A stretch of DNA of 64,000 nt from Sphingobacterium tabacisoli (GTDB taxonomy: Bacteria > Bacteroidota > Bacteroidia > Sphingobacteriales > Sphingobacteriaceae): positions 310,001-374,000 of the forward strand of contig NZ_JAEQMU010000001.1 in the NCBI RefSeq assembly GCF_017908035.1. Reading direction: 5' to 3'. Made by a program: the position numbers and the translations under genes. This document shows positions 1 through 9,306 of this stretch, in pieces. Positions within the stretch are counted from its first letter, which is position 1; each line of letters opens with the position of its first letter. Below the pieces are notes generated by a model. The model was given only the letters and a program-made list of their open reading frames with translations. It was not told the origin of the DNA and did no database searches.

Positions 1-381
1 TCTCCATGGACTTGACGAACGATCCTTTATATATTGTGGACTTTTCCATGAAGTGGACGGGCGACTACTATGGGGGGGGTATCTTTCCATGGATCTGTTC
101 AACTTTCCTTCGTACTTGTAGCCTTTTATCCCGATCGATGCATACCACTCCTATGACTATACCCTCCATCCTTTGTACCTGTTGGTTTTTTCAATGGAAA
201 AGTAGGAGGAGTCTATGGTGTAGATGATATATTACATGGATTGTGTGATTTTTTCCTTGGTCATTTGTTACGATCCTTATGGGGAAAGCAGTGTGTCGAT
301 AGGAGAATGGTTGGTTGTCAAAGATGGTGGTATAAGGAAAACCTAAAGGATAAAGTTTAAAACTGGACGTTAATGCTAGGT
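1..381. other. Left-edge region with no supportable gene
   Basis: No convincing complete gene is visible. A plus-strand frame open from the window edge to about 120, and another from about 160 to 360 after a stop, both contain a G-F-F/L-F...G...G-type stretch, and an eight-G run lies near 72-79. This could be the frameshifted tail of a decayed gene that begins outside the window, but no family is recognisable. Treat it as intergenic or a possible pseudogene. Confidence 0.25.
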
Positions 382-430
382 AAAATACATAAGGGAGGTC
401 ATAGATGATATAACCTCCCTTGTGTATTTA
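382..430. terminator. Bidirectional hairpin terminator
   Basis: A 17-base arm beginning AAATACATAAGGGAGG at 383-399 pairs with 413-429 with a single mismatch. It lies just downstream of the minus-strand beta-barrel gene that ends at 445 and probably terminates it. The flank repeats CTTGTGTATTTA at about 419 and 434. Confidence 0.7.
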
Positions 431-444
431 GCGCGCTTGTGTAT

Positions 445-1008
445 TTAGAATCGGTAGCCTACAGATAGTCCGATGATTCTGTTTTTGGCATCGAGTTCTT
501 TGCTGAGTTTGTTGATACCGTGGTTGTATTTTAGATCGATGGAGAATTGCTTGATATCGGTGCCGATATTGATCAGACCATCGTACGTTATATTATTGAA
601 ATTATTGGTATATGCCTTGTTTTTCTTTAACTGATAGTTTAGCTGTGCTCCGATAGCTGTTCTCAACGTGATGTTGTCTGTTTCTATAACGCGATACCCC
701 AGTTGGATAGGTAGGTTCAGCTGATAGAATTTAGGAGCGTATTCCGTATTGTCGATCTTGTAGGCGTATTTGTATAGGGATATTCCAAGATCTACCTGCC
801 CGTAAAGACGTTCTTTGGTACGTACGAATGCGCCTGCCTGAACACCGAACTTCGAATCAGAGCTTTTTACTATACCCGAGCCAAAAGATGGCATATGGTA
901 CTGGCCACCGATTTTAACACCAAAATCCACTTCTTGTGCTTTTGTTTCCTGATTAAGACCGAATCCCATTGCCGCCAGAAGCAGGCCATACGTTAATTGT
1001 TTTTTCAT
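445..1008 (-). CDS. Outer membrane beta-barrel protein (porin-like)
   Basis: A 187-residue secreted protein. The start is set at the ATG at 1008 because residues 1-23 then form a clean signal peptide (MKKQLTYGLLLAAMG...KAQ). The open frame continues upstream to 1203, but that stretch overlaps the acyltransferase gene and is not signal-like. The mature part alternates polar and hydrophobic residues in short strands and ends in G-Y-R-F, the terminal aromatic typical of outer-membrane barrels. It fits the Bacteroidota 'outer membrane beta-barrel' family (PF13568-like). The partner or cargo is unknown. A hairpin terminator follows at 382-430. Confidence 0.75.
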   Translation of the reverse strand: MKKQLTYGLLLAAMGFGLNQETKAQEVDFGVKIGGQYHMPSFGSGIVKSSDSKFGVQAGAFVRTKERLYGQVDLGISLYKYAYKIDNTEYAPKFYQLNLPIQLGYRVIETDNITLRTAIGAQLNYQLKKNKAYTNNFNNITYDGLINIGTDIKQFSIDLKYNHGINKLSKELDAKNRIIGLSVGYRF

Positions 1009-1090
1009 TGTTATTGATTTAATATATTTTTCTAATCTGTTTATATATATGATGCTCGAACTAAAGTATACCCTTAGCTTTTTTTTATTT

Positions 1091-1885
1091 TTATTTCCAT
1101 CGCTTGTGTGACCACAGCCACCAGCTGGGATCCTGCTGTATGCTCTTTTCCAGTTTTCGGGTGTAGGAGGTGGTGATATGCCCGTCGGGACTATCTGTTG
1201 CACGCAGGCAGATGGGCTGTAGGTTGGCTTTCCATTTGTGGTTGCCTATGGCCTGTAGCTCGATGTAGGCCACATATGCATCAAGGCGCTTGGCAATACG
1301 CTCGGGACCCATAAACATATAGGAAGGCTGCTGTAAAAAATCAATGGCCAGCCCATTGGCTTGCCCCGGAAACTGATCCGCTATAAATAGTGTAATAGAA
1401 GGGTGTCCCGTTTGGTCTAGGAGGATTTTGGCAGCCTGCTGGGAGGGAAGTAGGCGTAATCCGTATTGGCCCCGTCTTCTTTGTAGGAAGCGGTCTACCC
1501 AACGGTTTTTTTGAGGTTTGTACAGCGACTGTATGGGGAGTCCTAGCTGTAGTGGCAGTTTGCCCAGTATCTCCCAATTGCCATAATGGCCAAGCAGTAG
1601 AATGATCTGGCGATCCGCACGGTATTGCTGGTGCAGTGTACGGTACAGATCGGCCGAAAGGATGAGCTCTGGACGGCTAGGGAGTAATAGCTCTACCATC
1701 AGACGGCACATATTGCGGTAGAACCGTTGATGTTGCAGCGATAGCTCCTTGTAATCCGACAGTGGAAAGGAGCGCGCGAGATTCTGGGTGACGACTGCGC
1801 TACGGTAGCGCAGTATCTTACCAATCAGAAATCCTCCAAAATTATATATCCTGTTCATAAGTGCCTTAGTTTTCGCTAAACTCAT
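1091..1885 (-). CDS. Lysophospholipid acyltransferase, LpxL/HtrB family
   Basis: Predicted to transfer an acyl chain onto lipid A or a related lipid at the inner membrane. The H-x4-E catalytic motif appears as GHYGNWE near residue 99, followed by a basic, aromatic-rich segment (YKPQKNRWVDRFL) usual for the family. At 264 residues it is shorter than typical LpxL proteins (about 290-310) because the N-terminal membrane segment is nearly missing. An internal ATG at 1858 (MNRIYNFGG) is an equally good start and would avoid overlap with the small hydrophobic ORF at 1866-1970, which could supply a membrane segment in trans. The family is clear; the acceptor is not. Confidence 0.8.
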   Translation of the reverse strand: MSLAKTKALMNRIYNFGGFLIGKILRYRSAVVTQNLARSFPLSDYKELSLQHQRFYRNMCRLMVELLLPSRPELILSADLYRTLHQQYRADRQIILLLGHYGNWEILGKLPLQLGLPIQSLYKPQKNRWVDRFLQRRRGQYGLRLLPSQQAAKILLDQTGHPSITLFIADQFPGQANGLAIDFLQQPSYMFMGPERIAKRLDAYVAYIELQAIGNHKWKANLQPICLRATDSPDGHITTSYTRKLEKSIQQDPSWWLWSHKRWK

Positions 1886-1970
1886 GTACCATACGGATCA
1901 ATAGTGCCAGAAGGTAGGTCACCATACCGAAGAGGAGTACAAGGATCGTGATAAAGAAGAGTAGTAGCAT
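1866..1970 (-). CDS. Putative 34-residue membrane microprotein
   Basis: A short open frame starting MLLLFFITILVLLFGMVTYL, so nearly all of it is one transmembrane helix followed by a short charged tail ending EFSEN. It immediately precedes, and by the longest start overlaps, the acyltransferase gene, so the two would be translationally coupled. The acyltransferase lacks the usual N-terminal membrane anchor, which makes a coupled helper plausible. The evidence is only composition and position. A frameshifted N-terminus of the acyltransferase is the main alternative. Confidence 0.4.
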   Translation of the reverse strand: MLLLFFITILVLLFGMVTYLLALLIRMVHEFSEN

Positions 1971-2155
1971 AAGATTACTTTTTATAGTTTTGACAATTAA
2001 TAGCAGCTATACCCTTACTTTTATTTTGAAAAAAGTGCGGGAAGATGATGGGAATGAAAGAACGGATAAAAAAAAGTAAAAAATAATAAGGGGGTAAGCG
2101 CTATAGACTGTCTTAGCTATGTAAGTTGTAGTAAATGACTAATTAAATTGAATGT

Positions 2156-2689
2156 ATGTCTTTGCAGAAAGAAACAAAGTTTGAGCAGGTATTCCGGGAG
2201 CATTTTAAGGCTTTGCATGGCTATGCCTACAAAATTCTAGAAGACTCGGATGCTGCGGAAGAAGCTGTGCAGCAGGTTTTTTTACGGTTTTGGGAAAGGG
2301 ACTGGGAAAATACCATCCATACTTCCGTCAAATCGTATCTCTATAAATCGGTTTATTACGAATGTCTGAATGTCTTGAAAAGGGGTCAGTTGAAGCAGCG
2401 CTACGAGGCTTATCAACAGCGGAGCGGAGGGTTGGATACGCATATCGACGGTACAGATACCGAGCTGAAGAAGCAATTGCATGTCGCACTGGCAAAATTG
2501 CCGGAAAAAAGCAGAGCGGTGTTCGAGATGAGCCGCTTTCAGGAGCTGAAATACCATGAGATAGCCAAAGTGCTCGAGTTATCGCTGAAGACTGTCGAAG
2601 GACATATGACGAAAGCGCTGCGGCACTTGAGGGTTCATCTGGCGGATTATTTAAATGTTGTTGTCTTTTTGTTAATCAATGGATTATGA
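2156..2689 (+). CDS. ECF RNA polymerase sigma factor (FecI-like)
   Basis: A 177-residue extracytoplasmic-function sigma factor. Region 2 spans about residues 10-75 (FREHFKALHGYAYKI, then the helix with AAEEAVQQVFLRFWER). Region 4 spans about 110-160 (LPEKSRAVFEMSRFQ..KYHEIAKVLELSLKTVEGHMTKAL), a helix-turn-helix for the -35 element. Its stop overlaps the start of the FecR-type anti-sigma gene by four bases (ATGA), so the two are co-translated. Sigma, anti-sigma and a downstream STN-domain protein form one operon, the layout of Bacteroidota surface-signalling systems. Confidence 0.93.
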   Translation: MSLQKETKFEQVFREHFKALHGYAYKILEDSDAAEEAVQQVFLRFWERDWENTIHTSVKSYLYKSVYYECLNVLKRGQLKQRYEAYQQRSGGLDTHIDGTDTELKKQLHVALAKLPEKSRAVFEMSRFQELKYHEIAKVLELSLKTVEGHMTKALRHLRVHLADYLNVVVFLLINGL

Positions 2690-3654
2690 ATAAGGAAGAA
2701 TTGATAAAATATATAAGTGGTGATTTGAATGCGGAGCAGCAGGTTGTGGTAGAAGCGTGGATTAGGGAGAGCGCCGAAAACGAAAAGGAATATACGGATA
2801 TGAAAAAGATATGGGAGTGGAGCGGTGCTTCGGATCAAAGTCCGGAGGTGGACGTGGATCGCGCCTGGGCCGATTTTATAAAGCTCCGGGACGAACAGCC
2901 TACTAAGGTGCTGGTATTAACGGAGGAGAAGCGTTCCAGAGGCTGGAGGCCATGGATGGTGGCGGCAGCGATAGTGATGCTATTGATGTCTTCGGTAGCT
3001 GTTCTGAGATGGACATTGTCTACTGATCTATCCCTGGATTCGAACGATAGGCTGCAACAGGCAGGACTGCCGGACGGTAGTACGGTGTACCTTAATAAGA
3101 AGACGGTATTGGATTATAAAAAAGGTTGGCTGACCAAAGAGCGTACCGTGGTACTTAGCAAAGGTGAGGCGTTTTTTGATGTCAAGCGGGATACGACGCA
3201 GCCTTTTGTTATTCAGAGTGGGAATAGCACGATTACGGTGCTGGGTACAAGTTTTCATGTGCGCAGAGCGGATGGTGAGACGGAGGTCATTGTCTCTTCG
3301 GGATCGGTACGGGTGGATCATGCCGGCAATAGCGTACGCCTGAAGCCCAATGATAGGGTGCTGATCCAAGATACGGCACGTACGAAAGTGAAAGTGGATA
3401 CGGTGGAAGATCAGCTCTACAAGTATTACATCCATCAGCAGTTTATTTTTGAGAATACACCACTGAGCCGTGTATTTGAGGTGCTGGGCAAGGCGTTCGA
3501 CCAAAAGTTTGTTGTGGTGGATGATAAGACCAAAGTGCTGCGCTATACAGCATCATTCGAGCGGCAGACATTGAACGAGATGCTGGACGTGATATTGAAA
3601 ACTTTTGAATTGAAAATTGAGAAAAAAGGTAATGTATATTATATTAAAGGATAA
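2686..3654 (+). CDS. FecR-family anti-sigma factor
   Basis: A 322-residue single-pass membrane regulator expected to hold the preceding sigma factor inactive until signalled from the periplasm. A cytoplasmic N-terminus of about 85 residues is followed by a transmembrane helix near 88-106 (WMVAAAIVMLLMSSVAVL), a periplasmic FecR domain at about 125-220 (DGSTVYLNKKTVLDYK, GEAFFDV, VLGTSFHV), and a DUF4974-type C-terminal domain at about 245-320 (FENTPLSRVFEVLGKAF). It overlaps the sigma gene by four bases and ends seven bases before the STN gene. Confidence 0.92.
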   Translation: MNKEELIKYISGDLNAEQQVVVEAWIRESAENEKEYTDMKKIWEWSGASDQSPEVDVDRAWADFIKLRDEQPTKVLVLTEEKRSRGWRPWMVAAAIVMLLMSSVAVLRWTLSTDLSLDSNDRLQQAGLPDGSTVYLNKKTVLDYKKGWLTKERTVVLSKGEAFFDVKRDTTQPFVIQSGNSTITVLGTSFHVRRADGETEVIVSSGSVRVDHAGNSVRLKPNDRVLIQDTARTKVKVDTVEDQLYKYYIHQQFIFENTPLSRVFEVLGKAFDQKFVVVDDKTKVLRYTASFERQTLNEMLDVILKTFELKIEKKGNVYYIKG

Positions 3655-3661
3655 CCCGGTT

Positions 3662-5473
3662 ATGTTCCAGTTTATTAAAAGCTTTAGGTTGATTGTTTAC
3701 TTTATAAATAGAGCTAAGTTTTTTGTAGCATTGTCTATTTTTATTCTGGCACAGGCAGATGCATTTTCACAGGCAAAACTAGCGCAGGTGGTCAAGATGC
3801 CTGCTTATGGAAAGACTTCTGTAGGACAGCTCTTGGAGCAGCTACAGCAGGACAAGGGGCTGTTATTTTCTTACAATAGCCAATTGATTGACTTAGATAG
3901 CGTGGTCCAGGCGAATGCGCATAATGGGGTGTTGATTGATTACTTGGAGCGCTGTCTCGGTTCACGGTATTCCTTTAAGGAGACGGCTTCGCATATTATT
4001 ATCAGCCGCTCGGATTGGCGGATGGTGGTCGAGCAGGTGGATATCGATCTGAAGCAGCATAATAAAACCATGATCTCGGGATATGTGCGTGATCTGCGTA
4101 GCAATAAGCCTTTGTCTTTTGCGAGTGTATATGATAAAGGGACTTATCTGAATGCAACGTTGACGAATAAGGATGGATTTTTTGAACTAGACGTCAAAAA
4201 GCCGGACAGTAAGGTGATCATCGGGCTTAATAAGGAAAACTATAGGGATACGACATTGATTCTTTTGTTGCCGATTGATGTGTCTAAAGACAGCAAAACG
4301 AAGAAAGTGGGCTATTATGTACTGGTGGATTCGAACCGTAATATCTACAAGACTTTCTTGGGTGCGGCATTCAGTAGTGCATCGCAGCGCATACAGAGTG
4401 CTAATCTGGGTGGGTTCTTTATCTATAGCCCGTACCAGATGTCGTTGACGCCGGGATTGAGTACGCACGGTTTCTTTAATTCGCAGATTGTGAACAAGGT
4501 GTCTATCAATATATTGGGTGGATATACAGCCGGTGTGGATGGTGTGGAATTTGCCGGGGGCTTCAACCTTAATCAATACAAGGTAAGGGGTGTACAGATG
4601 GCCGGAGGGGTGAATGTAGTCGGCGGTGATGTGTCAGGTGTGCAGATCGCTGGAGTCGGCAATGTGGTGTTGCGTAATGTGAAGGGGGTACAGATGGCCG
4701 GTGGCTGGAATAAAGTGGATACAGCCCGTGGGCTACAGCTCGCTGGAGTGATCAATATGGCGAAAGAGGTGAAGGGCGGACAGCTGGCCGGTGGAGTCAA
4801 TTATGCAAAGGATACCGTACAGTACCAATTGGCCGGGGTAATGAATAGCGGAGGTGTAGTGAAGGGGATACAGATGGCGGGAGGGATTAATATTGCGACG
4901 GAGACCGCGGGAAACCAGGTGGCAGGGGTTATCAATATAGCCAAGAAGGTCAAAGGTGTACAGGTCGCTGGTTTAATCAATATTGCAGATAGTAGTGATT
5001 ACCCTATTGCGCTTTTTAACTGGATAAAGAATGGAAGGAGGCAGCTAGGGCTGGTTGCCGATGAGAGTGGCTTTATAGGTGTGAACTTTAGATCGGGAGG
5101 CCGGGTTATGTACAGTATCTTGGGGATGGGTACCTATCTGGATCATGATGCTTATAAATATGGGGTGGAAGTAGGATTGGGGGCTAATCTGCTGGAACGC
5201 CACAGATTTGCCCTATCGGCCGAACTGACGCAACGAATGCATATGGACAAGGATATGGGATGGAAGGATGCTTCGCGCAGTTCGCTGCAATTGATACCAT
5301 CGCTGTTATTGTCTTCACACTTCCGTGCTTATGTCGCGCCATCTCTCAATTATTCGCAGGCTGCGGAGGTTGCCGACCAAGATGGGAAACCGCTTTGGAA
5401 GCTGTGGAAAGCGGATGCGAAAAGTAATACATTCCATGGTGGACTGACCGTTGGTCTGGTCTATCAGTTTTAA
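3662..5473 (+). CDS. STN plus carboxypeptidase-regulatory-like surface repeat protein
   Basis: The third gene of the sigma/anti-sigma operon, 603 residues. The ATG at 3662 follows AAGGATAA and gives a signal peptide (residues 1 to about 38, ending ADAFSQ). Next come an STN (secretin/TonB N-terminal) domain at about 48-110, a CarboxypepD-regulatory-like beta-sandwich at about 137-205 (SGYVRDLRSNKPLSFASV), about ten repeats of 14-16 residues with the core Q-[MLVI]-A-G-G/V-x-N at about 294-443, and a strand-rich C-terminus. There is no TonB plug or 22-strand barrel. The repeats resemble LA_2272-type surface repeats and probably form a beta-helix or barrel stack. By context, the STN domain signals to the FecR protein. 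The ligand is unknown. Confidence 0.8.
   Translation: MFQFIKSFRLIVYFINRAKFFVALSIFILAQADAFSQAKLAQVVKMPAYGKTSVGQLLEQLQQDKGLLFSYNSQLIDLDSVVQANAHNGVLIDYLERCLGSRYSFKETASHIIISRSDWRMVVEQVDIDLKQHNKTMISGYVRDLRSNKPLSFASVYDKGTYLNATLTNKDGFFELDVKKPDSKVIIGLNKENYRDTTLILLLPIDVSKDSKTKKVGYYVLVDSNRNIYKTFLGAAFSSASQRIQSANLGGFFIYSPYQMSLTPGLSTHGFFNSQIVNKVSINILGGYTAGVDGVEFAGGFNLNQYKVRGVQMAGGVNVVGGDVSGVQIAGVGNVVLRNVKGVQMAGGWNKVDTARGLQLAGVINMAKEVKGGQLAGGVNYAKDTVQYQLAGVMNSGGVVKGIQMAGGINIATETAGNQVAGVINIAKKVKGVQVAGLINIADSSDYPIALFNWIKNGRRQLGLVADESGFIGVNFRSGGRVMYSILGMGTYLDHDAYKYGVEVGLGANLLERHRFALSAELTQRMHMDKDMGWKDASRSSLQLIPSLLLSSHFRAYVAPSLNYSQAAEVADQDGKPLWKLWKADAKSNTFHGGLTVGLVYQF
4541..4990 (+). repeat. In-frame 45-48 bp coding repeats (AG-N motif)
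   Basis: About ten diverged copies coding for the pattern [KS]-G-[VIL]-Q-[MLVI]-A-G-[GV]-x-N, for example GVQMAGGVN, GVQIAGVGN, GLQLAGVIN, GIQMAGGIN and GVQVAGLIN. Copies differ mainly at third codon positions, so this is an old, selected protein repeat and not a recent DNA expansion. Confidence 0.85.
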
Positions 5474-5572
5474 TGTTAATAAATCCTAATCATTTGGTAT
5501 TGATTAAATTATATTCGTATATTATCCGTTGAGAAATAAACCCTGTACTAGCAGGTTTATACGAATTAATAA

Positions 5573-5607
5573 GACTATACGCTGGTAGCTAGTGCTGGCG
5601 TATAGTC
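5573..5607. terminator. Hairpin between STN gene and prpB
   Basis: Perfect 10-bp arms GACTATACGC (5573-5582) and GCGTATAGTC (5598-5607), without a long T-run. They lie between the surface-signalling operon and prpB. They could end the first operon or act in the prp leader. Confidence 0.45.
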
Positions 5608-5624
5608 ATTCAATATCCAATTAT

Positions 5625-6518
5625 ATGATAAACTCTCCAGGGCTTCTTTTTAGGGAAGCTATTGAAAAGGAAAAACCTTTGCAGGTGGTCGGCGCTATCA
5701 ATGCCAACCATGCCCTGCTGGCCAAACAGGCCGGATTTCAAGCTATTTATTTATCGGGAGGTGGCGTTGCTGCCGGTTCATTGGGGATACCCGATCTGGG
5801 TATTACCAACTTACAGGATGTTCTTATTGATGTAGACCGTATTACGAATGTATGCGACCTACCGCTTATGGTGGATATTGATACGGGGTTTGGCCCATCG
5901 GCATTCAATGTGGCTCGTACGATCAAGTCGCTGATAAAAGCAGGGGCCGCCGCCGTACATATGGAGGATCAGGTCGGAGCCAAGCGCTGTGGGCACCGCC
6001 CGGGTAAGGAGCTGGTATCGGCTACCGAGATGTGTGATCGTATCAAGGCGGCTGTAGATGCAAAAACGGATGCTCATTTTGTGATCGGTGCCCGTACTGA
6101 TGCTATCGCTTCGGAAGGGGTAGACAGGGCGATAGAGCGTGCACTGGCTTATAAGGAGGCTGGAGCTGATTTTATCTTTGCCGAGGCGGTACTCGATCTG
6201 GCGGATTATCGGTCTTTCGCATCAGCAACAGGGCTACCGATACTGGCCAATATCACAGAATTTGGGCAGACACCGTTATTTACTGTCGAACAGTTGCGTG
6301 AGGCAGGTGTTTCGATTGTTCTGTACCCGCTATCGGCATTCCGGGCGGCGAATAAAGCGGCAACGCAGGTCTATGAACATATCCGTAAAGATGGAGGACA
6401 GCAGGCCGTACTCCAGGATATGCAGACACGCGAAGAGTTGTACCGCAGTATAGACTATTATGCATATGAAAACCGATTAGATAACCTTTTCAAAACTAAA
6501 TACGATGAACGAGACTAA
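5625..6518 (+). CDS. prpB: Methylisocitrate lyase
   Basis: Cleaves 2-methylisocitrate to pyruvate and succinate, the last step of the methylcitrate cycle for propionyl-CoA. The ICL/PEP-mutase barrel shows the metal-binding MVDIDTGFG stretch and the active-site loop [11 protein letters not shown] with its catalytic Cys. From the ATG at 5625 it is 297 residues, the usual size; the frame extends to 5592, but those extra residues lack family similarity. Its last 14 bases overlap prpC, so B and C are coupled. Assignment over other isocitrate-lyase-superfamily members rests on the KRCGHR motif and the prpC/prpD neighbours. Confidence 0.94.
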   Translation: MINSPGLLFREAIEKEKPLQVVGAINANHALLAKQAGFQAIYLSGGGVAAGSLGIPDLGITNLQDVLIDVDRITNVCDLPLMVDIDTGFGPSAFNVARTIKSLIKAGAAAVHMEDQVGAKRCGHRPGKELVSATEMCDRIKAAVDAKTDAHFVIGARTDAIASEGVDRAIERALAYKEAGADFIFAEAVLDLADYRSFASATGLPILANITEFGQTPLFTVEQLREAGVSIVLYPLSAFRAANKAATQVYEHIRKDGGQQAVLQDMQTREELYRSIDYYAYENRLDNLFKTKYDERD

Positions 6519-7656
6519 CGAACAAGGATTTAAACCGAAGAAAAGTGTCGCACTATCGGGCGTGGCGGCAGGAAATACGGCCCTGAGTACCGTGGGGAAG
6601 ACAGGTAATGATCTGCACTATAGGGGATATGATATCTTGGAACTCGCGGATGGGGCTACTTTTGAGGAGGTGGCCTACCTGTTGATCTACGGTACACTGC
6701 CCACACAGGCACAGCTTAATGCGTACCAGACCCAACTACTCAGTCAGCGCGGATTGCCTATTGCGATACAAAAGGTACTAAAGCAGTTGCCTACGACATC
6801 GCATCCGATGGATGTATTGCGTACTTACGTTTCGGTATTCGGGAGTCTACAGCCGGAAAAGGATAGTCATCCGCTGGCAGGAGCCCGTGATATCGCTAAT
6901 CGGTTGATGTCTTCGATGGGATCGGCATTGCTGTATTGGCACCATTTCAGTCAAAACGGACGTGAGATCGCTGTAGAGACCGATGATGCGACATTGGGAG
7001 GACATTTCTTGCGTCTACTACATGGTGCAGTACCGCCGGATTCTTGGGTGCGTGCTATGCAGATATCACTCAATCTCTACGCCGAGCACGAGTTTAATGC
7101 CTCGACATTCACCGCCCGCGTGATCGCAGGTACGGGGTCGGATATGTATTCTTGTATAGCAGGGGCAATAGGCGCGTTACGGGGACCTAAGCATGGAGGC
7201 GCCAATGAGGTAGCCTATGAAATACAGACCCGATATGCGAATCCGGATGAGGCGGAAGCAGATATACGGCAGCGGTTAGCCAATAAGGAGGTGATCATCG
7301 GGTTTGGGCACCCGGTGTATACGATTTCGGATCCTCGCAATGAGGTTATCAAACGTGTCGCGCGTGAGCTATCGGAAGAAGCAGGGGATATGAACCTGTA
7401 CTATATTGCCGAACGATTGGAAAAGGTGATGTGGGAAGAGAAGCGTATGTTCCCTAACCTGGACTGGTACTCGGCAGTATCCTACCACCTGATGGGCATA
7501 CCTACGGAGATGTTTACACCTTTATTTGTACTGTCGCGCATTACGGGCTGGTCGGCTCATGTATTCGAACAACGGCAGGATGGCAAGATTATACGGCCTA
7601 GTGCAAATTATGTAGGTCCGGAGAATAGAGCTTTTGTTCCTTTAAATCAACGTTAA
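6505..7656 (+). CDS. prpC: 2-methylcitrate synthase
   Basis: Condenses propionyl-CoA with oxaloacetate. A citrate-synthase fold of 383 residues with the catalytic His motifs GPKHGGANE and GFGHPVY and the catalytic Asp in [14 protein letters not shown]. The short length, the H-P-V-Y-x-x-x-D-P-R segment and the C-terminal [10 protein letters not shown] are typical of PrpC and not of the larger hexameric citrate synthases. It starts inside the end of prpB. prpD follows after an 82-base AT-rich spacer. Confidence 0.94.
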   Translation: MNETNEQGFKPKKSVALSGVAAGNTALSTVGKTGNDLHYRGYDILELADGATFEEVAYLLIYGTLPTQAQLNAYQTQLLSQRGLPIAIQKVLKQLPTTSHPMDVLRTYVSVFGSLQPEKDSHPLAGARDIANRLMSSMGSALLYWHHFSQNGREIAVETDDATLGGHFLRLLHGAVPPDSWVRAMQISLNLYAEHEFNASTFTARVIAGTGSDMYSCIAGAIGALRGPKHGGANEVAYEIQTRYANPDEAEADIRQRLANKEVIIGFGHPVYTISDPRNEVIKRVARELSEEAGDMNLYYIAERLEKVMWEEKRMFPNLDWYSAVSYHLMGIPTEMFTPLFVLSRITGWSAHVFEQRQDGKIIRPSANYVGPENRAFVPLNQR

Positions 7657-7738
7657 TTCCTGTTCTCACGTTTTAACTCTTTAAAATTCTAACTCTTTAA
7701 CATTTTCACTTTTTAACTTTTACTTTTTAAATTTTAAT
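7657..7738 (+). other. Low-complexity leader made of TAACTCTTTAA-like words
   Basis: The prpC-prpD spacer is almost entirely repeats of the word TAACT/TAACA joined by T-rich runs (TTTTAACTCTTTAAAATT, then TCTAACTCTTTAACATT, and two shorter versions), directly up to the prpD ATG. No TAnnTTTG box or GC-rich hairpin is visible. It may be an unstructured ribosome-loading leader inside the operon or a decayed simple repeat. Confidence 0.6.
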
Positions 7739-9190
7739 ATGTCTTCTATACTATCGAATGAAAGACCTCAACCTGATCAGGTGTTGGTGGATATTGCGGA
7801 TTATGTGCTGGATTATAATATAACAAGTACGGTCGCCAAAAGGACTGCTTTTTACTGTTTTCTGGATACGCTGGGATGCGGCTTTGAAGCATTGACTTAT
7901 CCGGCCTGTACGAAGCTCATGGGACCTGTGGTCGAAGGGACGATGGTACCAAACGGTGCCAAGGTACCAGGTACGAATTATCAGTTGGATCCTATACAGG
8001 CAGCATTCAATATCGGTGCAATGATCCGTTGGCTGGATTTTAATGATACCTGGCTAGCAGCCGAATGGGGGCATCCATCGGATAATCTAGGAGGGATCCT
8101 TGCCGCTGCGGATTGGATAAGCCGTACGAATGTGGCAAAGGGGAAAGCTGCGCTTAAGACGGATGTTGTTCTGGATGCGATGATTATGGCGCATGAGATC
8201 CAGGGTGTCCTGGCATTGGAAAATGCCTTTAATAGGGTTGGGCTGGATCACGTGCTATTGGTCAAGGTGGCCTCGACAGCAGTAGTCGGTAAGCTATTGG
8301 GACTGGATCGTGAAGAGTTGATCAATGCGGTGTCCTTGGCATTTGTGGATGGGCAGGCACTGCGTACCTACAGACATGCTCCGAATACCGGAAGCCGCAA
8401 GTCCTGGGCAGCAGGGGATGCAACCTCGCGCGCAGTACGTTTGGCATTGATTGCCAAAACAGGGGAGATGGGGTATCCTTCGGTGTTATCTGCACCTATA
8501 TGGGGTTTTTACGATGTGTCATTTAAAGGGCAGGAGTTTAAATTTCAACGGTCATATGGCTCTTATGTAATGGAAAATGTGCTGTTCAAAATTTCATTTC
8601 CGGCCGAGTTCCATGCGCAGACAGCGGTGGAATGTGCTATGCAGTTGCATGCGCAATTGGAGTCTTATGGACGGTCGGCAGCTGATATAGCGCGTATCAC
8701 TATCCGTACACATGAGGCGGCTATCCGTATCATTGATAAAAAAGGACCATTGCATAATCCGGCAGATCGGGATCACTGTATACAGTATATGGTCGCTGTG
8801 CCTTTGTTGTTCGGCAGACTTACGGCCGAGGATTACGAAGATGCAGTGGCACTGGATCCGCGCATAGACGAGTTAAGGGATAAAATGGTCTGTGTGGAAG
8901 ATCCACAGTTTACAAAAGACTACCATGATCCAGAGAAACGTGCTATCGCCAACGGGATTACGGTGGAGATGAAAGACGGAACGGTATTGCCTGAAGTGAT
9001 TGTAGAATATCCGATAGGGCACCCTAGACGCAGAGAGGAAGGGATACCTAAACTTATCGAAAAGTATAAACGTAATCTAGCTCGGATCTTTTCCGAGAAG
9101 CAACAGCAGCAGATCTGCGAGTCAACCTTGGATTATGATACATTCATCGCTATGGATGTCAATGATATGGTCGATCTGATGATGAAGTAA
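7739..9190 (+). CDS. prpD: 2-methylcitrate dehydratase
   Basis: Dehydrates 2-methylcitrate to 2-methylaconitate or methylisocitrate. An MmgE/PrpD-family protein of 483 residues, a usual size for bacterial PrpD. Conserved blocks seen include [25 protein letters not shown] near residue 100 (broken here by small changes), [17 protein letters not shown], and [15 protein letters not shown]. It is the third gene of prpBCD. No aconitase or prpF gene lies in the window, so hydration to methylisocitrate presumably uses the enzyme itself or an aconitase elsewhere. Confidence 0.94.
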   Translation: MSSILSNERPQPDQVLVDIADYVLDYNITSTVAKRTAFYCFLDTLGCGFEALTYPACTKLMGPVVEGTMVPNGAKVPGTNYQLDPIQAAFNIGAMIRWLDFNDTWLAAEWGHPSDNLGGILAAADWISRTNVAKGKAALKTDVVLDAMIMAHEIQGVLALENAFNRVGLDHVLLVKVASTAVVGKLLGLDREELINAVSLAFVDGQALRTYRHAPNTGSRKSWAAGDATSRAVRLALIAKTGEMGYPSVLSAPIWGFYDVSFKGQEFKFQRSYGSYVMENVLFKISFPAEFHAQTAVECAMQLHAQLESYGRSAADIARITIRTHEAAIRIIDKKGPLHNPADRDHCIQYMVAVPLLFGRLTAEDYEDAVALDPRIDELRDKMVCVEDPQFTKDYHDPEKRAIANGITVEMKDGTVLPEVIVEYPIGHPRRREEGIPKLIEKYKRNLARIFSEKQQQQICESTLDYDTFIAMDVNDMVDLMMK

Positions 9191-9228
9191 TGTCATTTAC
9201 TGCAGACCTGAGGAACGATGATAATAGT

Positions 9229-9306
9229 CGTCATTGCGAATGAAATGAAGCAATCTCCTTGTAGTAAGGGATTGCTTCGCTTCATGTTATTTCGCTATCA
9301 ATGACG
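9229..9306. repeat. Palindromic intergenic repeat (short version)
   Basis: An imperfect palindrome from CGTCATTGCGAATGAAATG to its mirror CATGTTATTTCGCTATCAATGACG, with a GAAGCAATC/GATTGCTTC core. It shares the words TTGCGA and GAAGCAATCT with the 135-bp repeats at 13314 and 29930. It lies between the convergent genes prpD and the 3-hydroxyacyl-CoA dehydrogenase. Confidence 0.7.

Noticed and set aside
6..227. 73-codon open frame at the left edge
   Set aside because: Trp/Cys/Ser-rich composition without family similarity; competing frames and a poly-G run suggest noise or a decayed gene.
4541..4990. Recent DNA-level expansion
   Set aside because: Copies are conserved as protein but diverged at third positions.
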